Shown here piece by piece: positions 49,683 to 58,030 of a stretch of 59,239 bases of DNA; within the stretch, counting starts at the first letter, position 1, and the number at the start of each line of letters is the position of its first letter. Source of the stretch: DASTFY01 sp963829955 (GTDB lineage Bacteria > Actinomycetota > Acidimicrobiia > Acidimicrobiales > Ilumatobacteraceae); contig CAWHKS010000012.1 in NCBI GenBank assembly GCA_963829955.1, forward strand, positions 1 to 59,239. The letters run 5' to 3'. A model generated the notes under the pieces. It was given only the letters and a program-made list of their open reading frames with translations, did no database searches and was not told where the DNA came from. The translations under genes and the position numbers were made by a program.

Positions 49683-51031
49683 GACCTTCCCTTCCCCCTC
49701 AGGAGCTCGTGGACGAGGCGCGCGAAGTCGTCGCCCCGTTCGCCGTAGCCCGAGTACCAGTCGAAGCTGGCGCAGGCCGGTGACAGCAGCACCACGTCGC
49801 CGGGACGGGCGGCGCGGCCTGCCGTCTCGACCGCGGCACCCATGGAGTCCGCGATCGCCACCGGCACCTCCGGGTCAGCCGCGGCGAACACCTTCGCCAC
49901 CTCGTCGGCGGCCTCGCCGAGCGCCACCACGGCCCGCACGTGCGTCGCCACCTCACCGAGGGGCGCGAGGTCGAGGCCCTTGTTGCGCCCGCCGGCCAGC
50001 AGCACGACGCGCTCGAAGCCGCGGACGGCGGTGGCTGCGGCGTGGGGCGTCGTCGCCTTGGAGTCGTCGTACCAGTCGACGCCACCGGCGCTGGCCACCA
50101 GTTCGATGCGGTGGCGGGGCGGCTCGAACGTGGCCAGGCCGTCGCGCACCCCGTCCACGGTGCCCAGGCCCGGTTCGAGGACCCCGGCCATCGCGGCCAG
50201 GGCGTCGACGAGATCGTGCGGCAACGTGCGCCGCATGGAGGTGATGTCCACGAGCGGACCCTGCGGCCCGGTCAGCCGGTCACCCTCGACCAGGTAGTCG
50301 GCCCCGGTCAGCGCGAACGTGACGTGGCGGGCCGGAGCGCGCTGGAGCTCGGCGGCGACGATCGGATCAGCCGCATGGCCGATGGCGACGTCGTCCGCCC
50401 GCTGCTGCGACCAGAGCCGGATCTTGGCGTCCTGGTAGGTGGCCATGGACCGGTGCCAGTCCTGGTGGTCCGGGGCCAGGTTGAGCCAGATCCCGGCCAC
50501 GGCGCGGAACGTCTCGGTGTGGGCCAGCCGGAAGCTGGAGCACTCGACCACGAACACGTCGACGTCCAGATCGAGCGCGTCGACCAGCGGCAGCTCGGTG
50601 TTGCCGGCGGCCACGGCGCGGCGCCCGCTGGCCTCGAGCATGGCCGTCGCCATCATCGTTGTGGTCGTCTTGCCGTCGGTCCCCGTGACGCCCACCATCG
50701 GCCGCGGGCCGCCGGGCCGGTCCTGTTCCCAGCGGTACGCCAGCTCCAGCTCGCTGCGTACCGGCACGCCGGCGTCGGCAGCGTCGGCGAACAGCGGATG
50801 GTGCTCGGCCAGCCCGGGGCTGGGCGACACCAGCTCCACCGCGCCGACCAGCGCGCGCAGCTCCGGTGCCGCCGGCGATTCGACCAGCTCGACGCCCAGG
50901 CCGCTGGCCGTCGTGCGGGCTTCGGGCGTGACCTTGTCGTCGGCGACGATGACCGTCCAGCCCCGCTGCTGCAGGGCGCGTACGGTCGCCTCACCGGTGA
51001 TGGCCAGGCCGTAGACGAGCGCGGCGCCCAT
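49679..51031 (-). CDS. murD: UDP-N-acetylmuramoyl-L-alanine-D-glutamate ligase
   Basis: The 450-residue Mur ligase adds D-Glu. It has GLAITGEATVRALQQRGWTVIVADD, the ATP loop PMVGVTGTDGKTTTTMMATAML near residue 120, NTELPLV, WLNLAPDHQDWHRSMATYQDAKIRLW, PPRHRIELVASAGGVDWYDDSKATTPHAAATAVRGFERVVLLAGGRNKG, and SPACASFDWYSGYGERGDDFARLV near the end. ATG 51031 overlaps the mraY stop by one base (TGATG). The TGA overlaps ftsW. Confidence 0.95.
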   Translation of the reverse strand: MGAALVYGLAITGEATVRALQQRGWTVIVADDKVTPEARTTASGLGVELVESPAAPELRALVGAVELVSPSPGLAEHHPLFADAADAGVPVRSELELAYRWEQDRPGGPRPMVGVTGTDGKTTTTMMATAMLEASGRRAVAAGNTELPLVDALDLDVDVFVVECSSFRLAHTETFRAVAGIWLNLAPDHQDWHRSMATYQDAKIRLWSQQRADDVAIGHAADPIVAAELQRAPARHVTFALTGADYLVEGDRLTGPQGPLVDITSMRRTLPHDLVDALAAMAGVLEPGLGTVDGVRDGLATFEPPRHRIELVASAGGVDWYDDSKATTPHAAATAVRGFERVVLLAGGRNKGLDLAPLGEVATHVRAVVALGEAADEVAKVFAAADPEVPVAIADSMGAAVETAGRAARPGDVVLLSPACASFDWYSGYGERGDDFARLVHELLRGKGRS

Positions 51032-52077
51032 CACGCCACCCCGATCCGGCGGGCGAAGTCGGCGTAGAACAGCCCCAGCGCCATCGCCACGCCGATGCCG
51101 GCGATGATCCAGAACCGGATCACCACCGTCGTCTCCGGCCACCCGACGAGCTCGAAGTGGTGGTGGATCGGCGTCATGCGGAAGACGCGGCGCTTGTTGA
51201 ACAGCCGGTAGCTGCCCATCTGCAGGGCGACGGAGCCGATCTCGATGACGTTCAGCAGGCAGACCAGCGGGAGCAGCAGGCTGGTGTTGGTGCTGAGCGC
51301 CAGGAGCGCGAGCGCGGCCCCGAGCCCGAGCGCGCCGACGTCGCCCATGATGATCCGCGCCGGTGCGGCGTTCCACCACAGGAACCCCACGCAGGCGCCG
51401 GCCAGCGCGACGGCCAGGATCGAGAGGTCGAACGGGTTGATGATGAACGGGTAGAGGGCCGGGTTCCGCAGTCCCCAGAAGGCGATGATCGTGAAGGCGA
51501 GGAGTCCGAAGATGGCCGACCCCGCGGCCAGGCCGTCGAGGCCGTCGGTGACGTTCACGGCGTTGACCGTCGAGAAGATGATGAGCCCGGCCCACAGGAC
51601 CCAGCCCACCTTGCCCAGCTCCCAGCCGGGACGGTCCGCGCGGGTGAGCCCGATGCGGGTGTCGATCTCGGTGAACATCACGATCAGCGTGGCGATGAGG
51701 AACGACATGCCGAGGGTGATCCACCCCTTCTTCTTCCACAGCACGCCCCGGTTGTGGGCCCGGCGAACCTTGAGGAAGTCGTCGAGGAACCCGAGCGCGG
51801 CCATGGCCGCGATGCCGCCCATGATGAACAGGGCGTGGTCGGAGAAGTAGGCACCCCGCCGGAAGTGGGCGACGAGGTAGCCGACCGCGGCGGCGAAGAG
51901 GATGGCGATGCCGCCCATCGTCGGTGTGCCGGCCTTGTGCTGGTGGTCCGGGCCCCGGTCCTCCGGGCCGAGGATGGGCTGGCCCTTCCCGCGGCTGCGG
52001 AAGAACCCGATCAGGAAGCGTGTCGACAGCATCGACACCGCGGCGGCAACGGCGCTGGCGATGAGGAGCGCGATCAC
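51031..52077 (-). CDS. mraY: Phospho-N-acetylmuramoyl-pentapeptide transferase
   Basis: The 348-residue membrane enzyme makes lipid I. About ten helices are visible with the MraY motifs: DHQHKAGTPTMGGIAILFA, GFLDDFLKVRRAHNRG (catalytic Asp region), NVTDGLDGLAAGSAIFG, GDVGALGLGAALALLAL and FRMTPIHHHFELVGWPETTVVIRFWII with the HHH motif. It directly follows murE with an ATGA overlap. murF, which normally sits between the two, is absent. Confidence 0.97.
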   Translation of the reverse strand: MIALLIASAVAAAVSMLSTRFLIGFFRSRGKGQPILGPEDRGPDHQHKAGTPTMGGIAILFAAAVGYLVAHFRRGAYFSDHALFIMGGIAAMAALGFLDDFLKVRRAHNRGVLWKKKGWITLGMSFLIATLIVMFTEIDTRIGLTRADRPGWELGKVGWVLWAGLIIFSTVNAVNVTDGLDGLAAGSAIFGLLAFTIIAFWGLRNPALYPFIINPFDLSILAVALAGACVGFLWWNAAPARIIMGDVGALGLGAALALLALSTNTSLLLPLVCLLNVIEIGSVALQMGSYRLFNKRRVFRMTPIHHHFELVGWPETTVVIRFWIIAGIGVAMALGLFYADFARRIGVA

Positions 52078-53510
52078 CGGGCGTCCTCCAGCAGCTCGCG
52101 GGCCACGGCGCGGTCGTCGAAGGGGCGCTTCTCCCCCGCCACCGTCTGGGTCGTCTCGTGACCCTTGCCGGCTATGACGACGACGTCGCCGGCCACCGCC
52201 TCCGCCAGCGCCCGGCCGATGGCCAGGCGGCGGTCGACCTCGATGATGACGTTGCCGCGGCGGGGAACGGGAACGCCCTCCACGATCGCGGCCACGATGG
52301 CCTCGGGGTCCTCGCTGCGGGGGTTGTCAGAGGTGACGATGACCAAGTCGGCGCCCTCGGCGGCCGACCGCCCCATCAGCGGACGCTTCTCGGCGTCGCG
52401 GTCGCCGCCGCAGCCGAAGACCGCGATGACCCTGCCCGGTGTCACCTCGCGCAGCTCCGCGAGCAAGCCGGCCAGGGCGTCGGGCGTGTGCGCGAAATCG
52501 ACCACGATCCGGAACGGCTGGCCAGCGTCGACTGCTTCCATCCGGCCCGGCACCGGCGCCACGAGGCCGAGGCCGGCGGCGATGACGTCGTCGGCGATCC
52601 CGAGCGCGGCGGCCGCCGTCGCTGCGGCCAGGGCATTGGCCACGTTGAACCGGCCCCCGAGCGGCAGCGTGACATCGTGCCCGCGCCACCGGAACGCGCT
52701 GCCGGTCGGGCCGACCGCGAGGTCTTCGGCGTCGGCCAGACCGAAGGGGACGATCGCGATGGGCGCGGCGTCGGCGAGCTGGCGGCCGTGGACGTCGTCG
52801 ACGTTGACGATGCCCACGGCCGCTCGGCCCGGCGTGAAGAGGCTGGCCTTGGCGGCGAAGTAGCGCTCGATGGTCCCGTGCAGGTCGAGGTGGTCGCGGC
52901 CGAGGTTGGTGAACACCGCGACGGCGAAGCGGGTGCCGTCGACCCGGTGGAGGGCGAGGGCGTGTGAGGAGACCTCCATGGCGACGGCCCGCCGGCCCTC
53001 CCCGACCATCTCGGCCAGCCGGGCCTGCAGCTCCGGCGCCTCGGGGGTGGTGAACGAACCGGTCAGCGTCCCCATGACCCCGGTCGACCAGCCGGCGTGG
53101 TCGAGGACGGCCGCCAGCAGGTAGCTGGTGGTGGTCTTGCCGTTGGTACCGGTGATGCCGACGACGGCCATCCGGTCCGAGGGGTGGTCCCACAGGGTGG
53201 CGGCCAGCGGTCCGACGGCGGGCCTGGTGTCGGGCACCACGAGCTGCGTGGCCTCGAGGTCGAGCAGGTGATCGACGAGCAGGGCGGTCGCCCCTGCGTC
53301 GACCGCGGCGGCGGCGAAGTCGTGGCCGTCGGCCCGTTCGCCCCGCAGGCAGCAGTAGAGGTCGCCGGCGCGGACCTGTCGGGAGTCGAGCGTCATCCCG
53401 GAGATGGTGACCGAACCGTCGCCGCTGATCCGCGCGCCCGACGCAGGCGCCTCCGTCTCCAATGCAGTCACCAGTGCCGTCGCCGTCATGCTCCGCCGCC
53501 CATCCGTCAC
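52074..53510 (-). CDS. murE: UDP-N-acetylmuramoyl-tripeptide synthetase MurE
   Basis: The 478-residue Mur ligase adds the third amino acid. It has SRQVRAGDLYCCLRGERADGHDF, the ATP loop AVVGITGTNGKTTTSYLLAAVLD near residue 120, AMEVSSHALALHRVDGTRF, FTNLGRDHLDLHGTIERYFAAKASLF and TSDNPRSEDPEAIV. DNPR is the specificity sequence typical of meso-diaminopimelate-adding MurE, so the wall is probably DAP-type. The GTG start 53510 overlaps the ftsI TGA (GTGA). An ATG at 53489 is a possible alternative. Confidence 0.95.
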   Translation of the reverse strand: MTDGRRSMTATALVTALETEAPASGARISGDGSVTISGMTLDSRQVRAGDLYCCLRGERADGHDFAAAAVDAGATALLVDHLLDLEATQLVVPDTRPAVGPLAATLWDHPSDRMAVVGITGTNGKTTTSYLLAAVLDHAGWSTGVMGTLTGSFTTPEAPELQARLAEMVGEGRRAVAMEVSSHALALHRVDGTRFAVAVFTNLGRDHLDLHGTIERYFAAKASLFTPGRAAVGIVNVDDVHGRQLADAAPIAIVPFGLADAEDLAVGPTGSAFRWRGHDVTLPLGGRFNVANALAAATAAAALGIADDVIAAGLGLVAPVPGRMEAVDAGQPFRIVVDFAHTPDALAGLLAELREVTPGRVIAVFGCGGDRDAEKRPLMGRSAAEGADLVIVTSDNPRSEDPEAIVAAIVEGVPVPRRGNVIIEVDRRLAIGRALAEAVAGDVVVIAGKGHETTQTVAGEKRPFDDRAVARELLEDAR

Positions 53511-55450
53511 GGTTGATCGGGGGCGACGTCACAGGTGCCGCCGCCGGCCGTCGGCGGGACCTGCAGGCTGCGCAGCGCCTCCCGCGCCACGTCGACGAAG
53601 AGGGGCGCGGCGACGAGCCCGCCGTAGTGGTCACCCGAGCCCGGCGGCTCGTCGATCGACACCAGGACGGTCAGCCGCGGGCTCTCGGCCGGGACGAACC
53701 CGGCGAAGCTGGCGTAATACTTCTTGCGGCCGGCGGAGTCGACGTAGCCGCCCGAATCGCGGGCCTTGTAGGACGTCCCCGTCTTGCCGGCCACCGTGTA
53801 GCCGTCGATCTGCGCCCGCTTGCCGGTCCCTCGGCACACGACCTCACGCAGGATCTGGGTCATCTCGTCGGCCACCGGCCGGCTCAGGACCACGTGGCTC
53901 TCGGAAGCCGGCGCCGGCACCTCCTGCCCGTCCCTCCCGATGGTCGACCGCACGAGCCGGGGGGAGACGTACGTGCCGCCGTTGGCGATGGTGTTCATCG
54001 CCGACGCCAGCTGCACGGCCGTCACGGCGACGCCCTGCCCGTAGGCGACCGTGTAGCGCTCGGTCCCCTGCCAGTCCTCGGCCTTCTCGAGGATGCCCTC
54101 CGCCTCGCCCGGGAACCCGAGACCGCTCCGGACGCCGAAGCCGAACGCCCGCAGGTACTGCTCCTGCTTCTCGGCTCCGAGGTCGCGGCTGACGGTCATC
54201 GTGCCGATGTTGGAGGACTTGGCGATGATGGTGGCGAGGGTCATGGGCTCCGTGGGGTGCGGCGCGGCGTCGGTGAACACGTGATCGGAGAACTTCTGGC
54301 GGGCGGGGATCACCCAGGTCGACTGCGGGGTCGCCACCCCCTCCTCCAGGGCGGCGGCCGCGGTCACGATCTTGGCCACTGAACCGGGCTCGTAGGTGTC
54401 GACCACCGCCAGGTTGGCCGAGGCCAACTCGACCCGTCCGCTGTCGGGGTTCCGCCGGGCGTTGGCCATGGCCAGCATGTCGCCGGTGGCGGTCTCCATC
54501 ACCACGACCATGCCGCCCCGGGCCTGGACCGCCTCGACCTGCGCCACCAGCAGCCGCTCGGTGACGTATTGGAGGTTGCGATCGAGCGTCAGGACCAGAT
54601 CGTCACCGGGCGTGGGCGGCACCATGTCGTAGACGCCGGCGGGGATGGTCCGGCCGTCCTCCCCCCGCTCCCGCACCAGCTCGCCGGGCTCACCGGTCAG
54701 CAGCTCGTCGAACTCCAGCTCCAGTCCGGCGGTGCCTTTCCCGTCGGGGTCGGTGGATCCGATGATGCTGCGGGCCAAGTCCTCGCTGGGCTGGAAGCGC
54801 TCGAGCTCCGGGTAGGTGCTGATGCCCGGCAGGCGGAGCGCATCGACCTGCTCGGCCACCGCGTCGTCGACCTGACGGGCCACGTAGGCGAACTCCCGGA
54901 CGTCGCTCTCGGAGGATCGGGTCAGGCGCTCGGCCAGAGCCGCGGTCCGCTCGGCGTCCAACCCCAACACCGGCGCCAGGGCGTTGGCGGTTCCTGCGGG
55001 GTCGAGCACCAAGCGGGGGTCGGCCCAGATCGTCGTCTGCGGGATGGAGATGGCCAGCTCGTAGCCGTTGCGGTCGAAGATGGCGCCGCGATCGGCCGGC
55101 AGCGTGGTGGTGCGGACGCGCTGGGCCTCGCCCGCCGCCCGGAAACCGGCCGCTTCGGCGGTCTGGAGCAGGGCGACCCGCCCGAGCAGGAGGGCGAACC
55201 CGGCGAGCGCGAAGACCAGCACCGCCACAAGGCGGGGACGGGGACGACCGCCGACCCGGGCCAGCCGCTGTGGCACGGCCCGGCGTGCCGTTGCTCGCTC
55301 CTTCGGCGCCCGCGTGACGCGGGCGGGATTGCCGCGGGCGCGGCTGGCGGAGGCCCTGTTCTTGGGGGCAGGGTTCTTGCGGGCCGGGCCGGTCGAACCC
55401 TGTGCCTTGCCGCGACGTCCCGGCTCGCCTCCGGGGCGGCGAGCGGTCAC
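53507..55450 (-). CDS. ftsI: Septal penicillin-binding protein FtsI (PBP3)
   Basis: The 647-residue class B transpeptidase cross-links septal wall. A basic, Ala/Arg-rich cytoplasmic tail (1-80) precedes one membrane helix (LVAVLVFALAGFALLLGRVALLQ) and the dimerisation domain. The catalytic domain has SVAK (about 357, EPGSVAKIVTAAAALEEG), SSN (KSSNIGTMTVSRDLG, about 413) and KTG (VAGKTGTSYKARD, about 555). No PASTA repeats. GTG 55450 overlaps the ftsL TGA as GTGA. Confidence 0.96.
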   Translation of the reverse strand: MTARRPGGEPGRRGKAQGSTGPARKNPAPKNRASASRARGNPARVTRAPKERATARRAVPQRLARVGGRPRPRLVAVLVFALAGFALLLGRVALLQTAEAAGFRAAGEAQRVRTTTLPADRGAIFDRNGYELAISIPQTTIWADPRLVLDPAGTANALAPVLGLDAERTAALAERLTRSSESDVREFAYVARQVDDAVAEQVDALRLPGISTYPELERFQPSEDLARSIIGSTDPDGKGTAGLELEFDELLTGEPGELVRERGEDGRTIPAGVYDMVPPTPGDDLVLTLDRNLQYVTERLLVAQVEAVQARGGMVVVMETATGDMLAMANARRNPDSGRVELASANLAVVDTYEPGSVAKIVTAAAALEEGVATPQSTWVIPARQKFSDHVFTDAAPHPTEPMTLATIIAKSSNIGTMTVSRDLGAEKQEQYLRAFGFGVRSGLGFPGEAEGILEKAEDWQGTERYTVAYGQGVAVTAVQLASAMNTIANGGTYVSPRLVRSTIGRDGQEVPAPASESHVVLSRPVADEMTQILREVVCRGTGKRAQIDGYTVAGKTGTSYKARDSGGYVDSAGRKKYYASFAGFVPAESPRLTVLVSIDEPPGSGDHYGGLVAAPLFVDVAREALRSLQVPPTAGGGTCDVAPDQP

Positions 55451-56007
55451 GGGGCTCGTCCCGTGATCTCCTTGACCTGCCCCCACTGCGGGCGGCCCGC
55501 CCCGGTGCCGGAGGTGGGATCTCCGACAGCCAGGCCGGTCGCCGCGGCCACGTAGTTCACGACGTCGCCCGTGGGCGTGAGGTACACGGGCGCGGTGGCC
55601 GGCACCATCCCGAGACGATCGGTGGCGGTCGGCACGATGTAGTCAGGCGACTGCAGCCGGGCGACGGCCAGGCGCAGCCGGTCGTAGTAGTCCCTGGCGT
55701 CCTGGACCTCGCGGTTGATGCGGTCGAGCTGCTGCTGGTTCTGGGCCAGCGTCACCTGGACGGCCGTCAGCCCTAGGAGCCCGAAGAAGATCACCGCGCA
55801 CAGGGCGGCCACGACCATCCCGATCGTCCGCCGGCGCGGGGCCGGCTCGACGACGGTGAGCCGGGGCCGGGGCAGCCGGGACCCCCGGCCCGCACGGGGC
55901 GCCGGAGCGTCCGTGGGCCGCAGCTGCGGCGCCGTGGCGTCGCGGCTCACCGCCACCGGCGGCGCGAGGATCCGGCGCGAGCGGAGGGGTAGGGACAGGA
56001 CGGCCAC
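55447..56007 (-). CDS. ftsL: FtsL-like division protein
   Basis: The 186-residue protein has a basic, Pro-rich cytoplasmic tail (1-58), one membrane helix (TIGMVVAALCAVIFFGLLGLTAVQVTLA, about 62-88), a short coiled coil (NQQQLDRINREVQDARDYYDRLRLAVARLQSPDYIVPTATDRLGMV) and a tail. This is the FtsL/septum formation initiator layout, and the position between rsmH and ftsI is diagnostic. The sequence is poorly conserved. The stop overlaps ftsI; the start is 6 bp after rsmH. Confidence 0.85.
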   Translation of the reverse strand: MAVLSLPLRSRRILAPPVAVSRDATAPQLRPTDAPAPRAGRGSRLPRPRLTVVEPAPRRRTIGMVVAALCAVIFFGLLGLTAVQVTLAQNQQQLDRINREVQDARDYYDRLRLAVARLQSPDYIVPTATDRLGMVPATAPVYLTPTGDVVNYVAAATGLAVGDPTSGTGAGRPQWGQVKEITGRAP

Positions 56008-56013
56008 GACGGC

Positions 56014-56961
56014 TCACTGACCGGAGGCCAGCTTCTCGACGGCTCGCAGGCGGGCGGACTCGGCCCGCCGGTTCATGGCGACCTCGGCGGCCTGGGGCTT
56101 GAGGGCGCCGGGCCGAAGGAGGCGGACGGTGGCCACGGCGTCGCAGACGCACGGGAGCCCGACAGGGCAGGTGCACCCGCCGGTCGCGGCGTGGCGGAAG
56201 CGGTCCTTCACGATCCGGTCCTCACCCGAGTGGTAGGCCAGCGCGACCACCCGGCCGCCCGGTCGGGTCTTCTCGATGGCCTGGTCGAGCGCGCCCGGGA
56301 GCACATCGAGCTCGCGGTTGACGGCGATACGGATGGCCTGGAAGGTCCGCTTGGCCGGGTGCCCGCCGCGGCGACGAGCGGGAGCGGGGATGGCCCCAGC
56401 CACGATGCCGGCCAGCTCGGCCGTCGATTCGACAGGCCGGGCCGCGACGATGGCCTTGGCGATGCGCCGGGCGTAGCGCTCGTCGCCGTAGGCCGCCAGC
56501 ACGTGGGCAAGCTCGGCCTCCTCGTACCCGTTGACGACGTCGCCGGCCGACCAGAGATCGTCGGGGTCCATGCGCATGTCCAGCGGGGAGTCCCACCGGT
56601 AGGAGAAGCCGCGCTCGGGTTCGTCGAGCTGGGGTGAGGACACGCCGAGGTCGAACAGCACCCCGGAGATCTCGTCTTCTCTGATGGCCAGGTCGCTCAT
56701 GATCTGTCCGAGGTGATCGAAGCGGGAGCGGACCAGCGTGACCCGGTCAGTGAAGGGAGCCAGGTGGGCAGCGGCCGCAGCCACCGCTCGGGGATCCCGA
56801 TCCAGACCCAGGATCCGCACATCAGGACGCGCTTCGAGAAGGCGGCGGGCATGCCCACCACCTCCGACCGTGGCGTCGATGATCACCCCGGGCGGGACAG
56901 GCCGGAACAGCTCGACCACCTCCTCGGCCATGACCGGGATGTGGAGGAACGGTGCCGTCAT
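56014..56961 (-). CDS. rsmH: 16S rRNA (cytosine-1402-N4)-methyltransferase
   Basis: The 315-residue MraW/RsmH enzyme has HIPVMAEEVVELF, the SAM motif GVIIDATVGGGGHARRLLE, VLFDLGVSSPQLDEPERGFSYRWDSPLDMRMDPD, FQAIRIAVNRELDVLPGALDQAIEKTRPGGRVVALAYHSGEDRIVKDRFR and the C-terminal LRPGALKPQAAEVAMNRRAESARLRAVEKL. It methylates C1402 in the ribosomal P site. It follows mraZ after a long structured gap of 280 bp. Confidence 0.96.
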   Translation of the reverse strand: MTAPFLHIPVMAEEVVELFRPVPPGVIIDATVGGGGHARRLLEARPDVRILGLDRDPRAVAAAAAHLAPFTDRVTLVRSRFDHLGQIMSDLAIREDEISGVLFDLGVSSPQLDEPERGFSYRWDSPLDMRMDPDDLWSAGDVVNGYEEAELAHVLAAYGDERYARRIAKAIVAARPVESTAELAGIVAGAIPAPARRRGGHPAKRTFQAIRIAVNRELDVLPGALDQAIEKTRPGGRVVALAYHSGEDRIVKDRFRHAATGGCTCPVGLPCVCDAVATVRLLRPGALKPQAAEVAMNRRAESARLRAVEKLASGQ

Positions 56962-57023
56962 CTTCCCGAAGGTGTCATGTTCACGACACCGACAGCCACG
57001 TCCACTTGCGGAACCTCTCGTCG

Positions 57024-57149
57024 GCTCCGCTCATCTGCAGCCCCCCGGCCGGCGGTTGCTGCCGGGATGTCTCCCCGACGAGCGAGACGGAAGCGGGCGG
57101 AGTTGGGGCTGTCCATCTTGCCGGCCGGGAGACTGCGGATGAGCGGAGC
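57024..57149. repeat. 30-bp inverted repeat in the mraZ-rsmH spacer
   Basis: Two arms, 57024-57053 and 57120-57149, match as inverted repeats at 27 of 30 positions, with a 66-base loop. In the mraZ-rsmH RNA they would form a long stem just before rsmH, the only large gap in the 5' part of the cluster. CTCGTCGG (57017-57024) and CCGACGAG (57075-57082) offer an alternative pairing, so an RNA switch or processing site is possible. No gene is visible in the spacer. Confidence 0.7.
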
Positions 57150-57241
57150 TGGTCCGGGTTCGCTCTCGTTCGTGTCCTCGTCCTCCTCTCTGTGGTGGTT
57201 TGGTTCAGATCGTGCGAGCAGTGTTGGTCAAGCTGTGGCCA

Positions 57242-57655
57242 TCAGGCCGAGCCCTTGATCGCCAGGCCACCGACGGTGTTCTGGCGCTCGAAGGCCTCGG
57301 GGTGCCAGACCTCTACCCGGTCGAAGGCACCCGAGACGATGACAGGGCTGCTGGGCTCGATGCCGGCGAAGGTCCGCATCTCGCGGTCGATGGTGACCCG
57401 GCCCTGGCCGTCGACGGACACGGAGAAGGCGTTGCTGGCCTTGGCCCGCAACTCGGCGAGACTGAGCTCCCCTCGCTTCTGCCGTTCCATCAGTTCGTTG
57501 GCCATGGATTCGAACGCTCCCGGGGTCATCACTTCGATGCAACCGTCTTGTCCGTATGCCAGGTAGCAGCGCGGTTCGAAGCGCGGACGGAAGTCCGAAG
57601 GCAGTGCCAACCGGCCCTTCGGGTCCAGTTGGCGCTCGTACTTGCCTACGAACAC
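57242..57655 (-). CDS. mraZ: Transcriptional regulator MraZ
   Basis: The 137-residue protein has the two AbrB-like MraZ halves: FVGKYERQLDPKGRLALPSDFRPRFEPRCYLAYGQDGCIEVMTPGAFESMANEL and AFSVSVDGQGRVTIDREMRTFAGIEPSSPVIVSGAFDRVEVWHPEAFE. MraZ forms rings that bind repeated GTGG-type boxes and repress the dcw operon. The start is GTG 57655 (reading VFVGKYER), where conservation begins; AAGGA lies 9 bp upstream. An upstream extension to 57778 runs through the operator region and is rejected. Confidence 0.94.
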   Translation of the reverse strand: MFVGKYERQLDPKGRLALPSDFRPRFEPRCYLAYGQDGCIEVMTPGAFESMANELMERQKRGELSLAELRAKASNAFSVSVDGQGRVTIDREMRTFAGIEPSSPVIVSGAFDRVEVWHPEAFERQNTVGGLAIKGSA

Positions 57656-57731
57656 CCGATCGATTCCTTGCCTCTGTCCTGCTGATGCCTGCCTCTGGTC
57701 CTGCAGCGGATCTCGGGTGTTTCGGCGGCAC

Positions 57732-57840
57732 CCACCGCCTCCCCACCGATCCCCACTGGGCCCCACCGTAAACGCCACTACCCCCCACTGTCAACCACTT
57801 CTCCCCACTTAACCCCTCTACGCGCCCCACCAGGCTCCAC
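57732..57840 (-). promoter_or_regulatory. Array of about ten phased GTGG boxes (putative MraZ operator)
   Basis: On the minus strand GTGG occurs with its plus-strand complement CCAC starting at 57732, 57743, 57753, 57763, 57775, 57785, 57795, 57805, 57827 and 57837, that is every 10 to 12 bp with one gap at 57815, where CCCT sits. Most boxes read GTGGGG. The spacing puts them on one face of the helix, as in MraZ operators, which normally hold three or four boxes. The array covers the mraZ promoter. Confidence 0.8.
57765..57794 (-). promoter_or_regulatory. mraZ promoter inside the GTGG array
   Basis: On the minus strand TTGACA (57794-57789) is a perfect -35 and TACGGT (57770-57765) a good -10 with 18 bp spacing. 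Transcription would begin near 57758, giving mraZ a leader of about 100 bases. GTGG boxes lie upstream, within and downstream of it, which suits repression. Confidence 0.65.
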
Positions 57841-57892
57841 CGGGCTCCCCTTGCCACCCCTCCCGCTGGCTGGCCGGCGCCACCCCTGGGTG

Positions 57893-57939
57893 TTCTCGCG
57901 GCGCCTGGTTGCGCCTGACGCAACCGAGCGCCGCGAGAA
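57893..57939. terminator. Strong hairpin upstream of the mraZ promoter
   Basis: TTCTCGCGGCGC (57893-57904) pairs with GCGCCGCGAGAA (57928-57939), and GGTTGCG (57907-57913) with CGCAACC (57919-57925), around a 5-base loop. This gives 19 base pairs with one symmetric internal loop. There is no U-tract. It may end transcripts from the lipoate-ligase-like gene before mraZ, or be a protein site. Confidence 0.55.
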
Positions 57940-57969
57940 AATGCTCGGCCGCTCGAGCGGACCCATCCG

Positions 57970-57993
57970 CACCGATTCGATATCGATTCGGTG
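57970..57993. promoter_or_regulatory. AT-rich imperfect palindrome (possible operator)
   Basis: A 24-bp near-palindrome centred on GATATC, with two CGATTCG copies at 57973-57979 and 57984-57990, symmetric at 22 of 24 positions. It stands out in a GC-rich region 37 bp past the end of the lipoate-ligase-like gene. The partner protein is unknown. Confidence 0.4.
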
Positions 57994-58030
57994 GCGAAGG
58001 GCGCACCGAAACGGCGCGTCGGCGGTCGGA

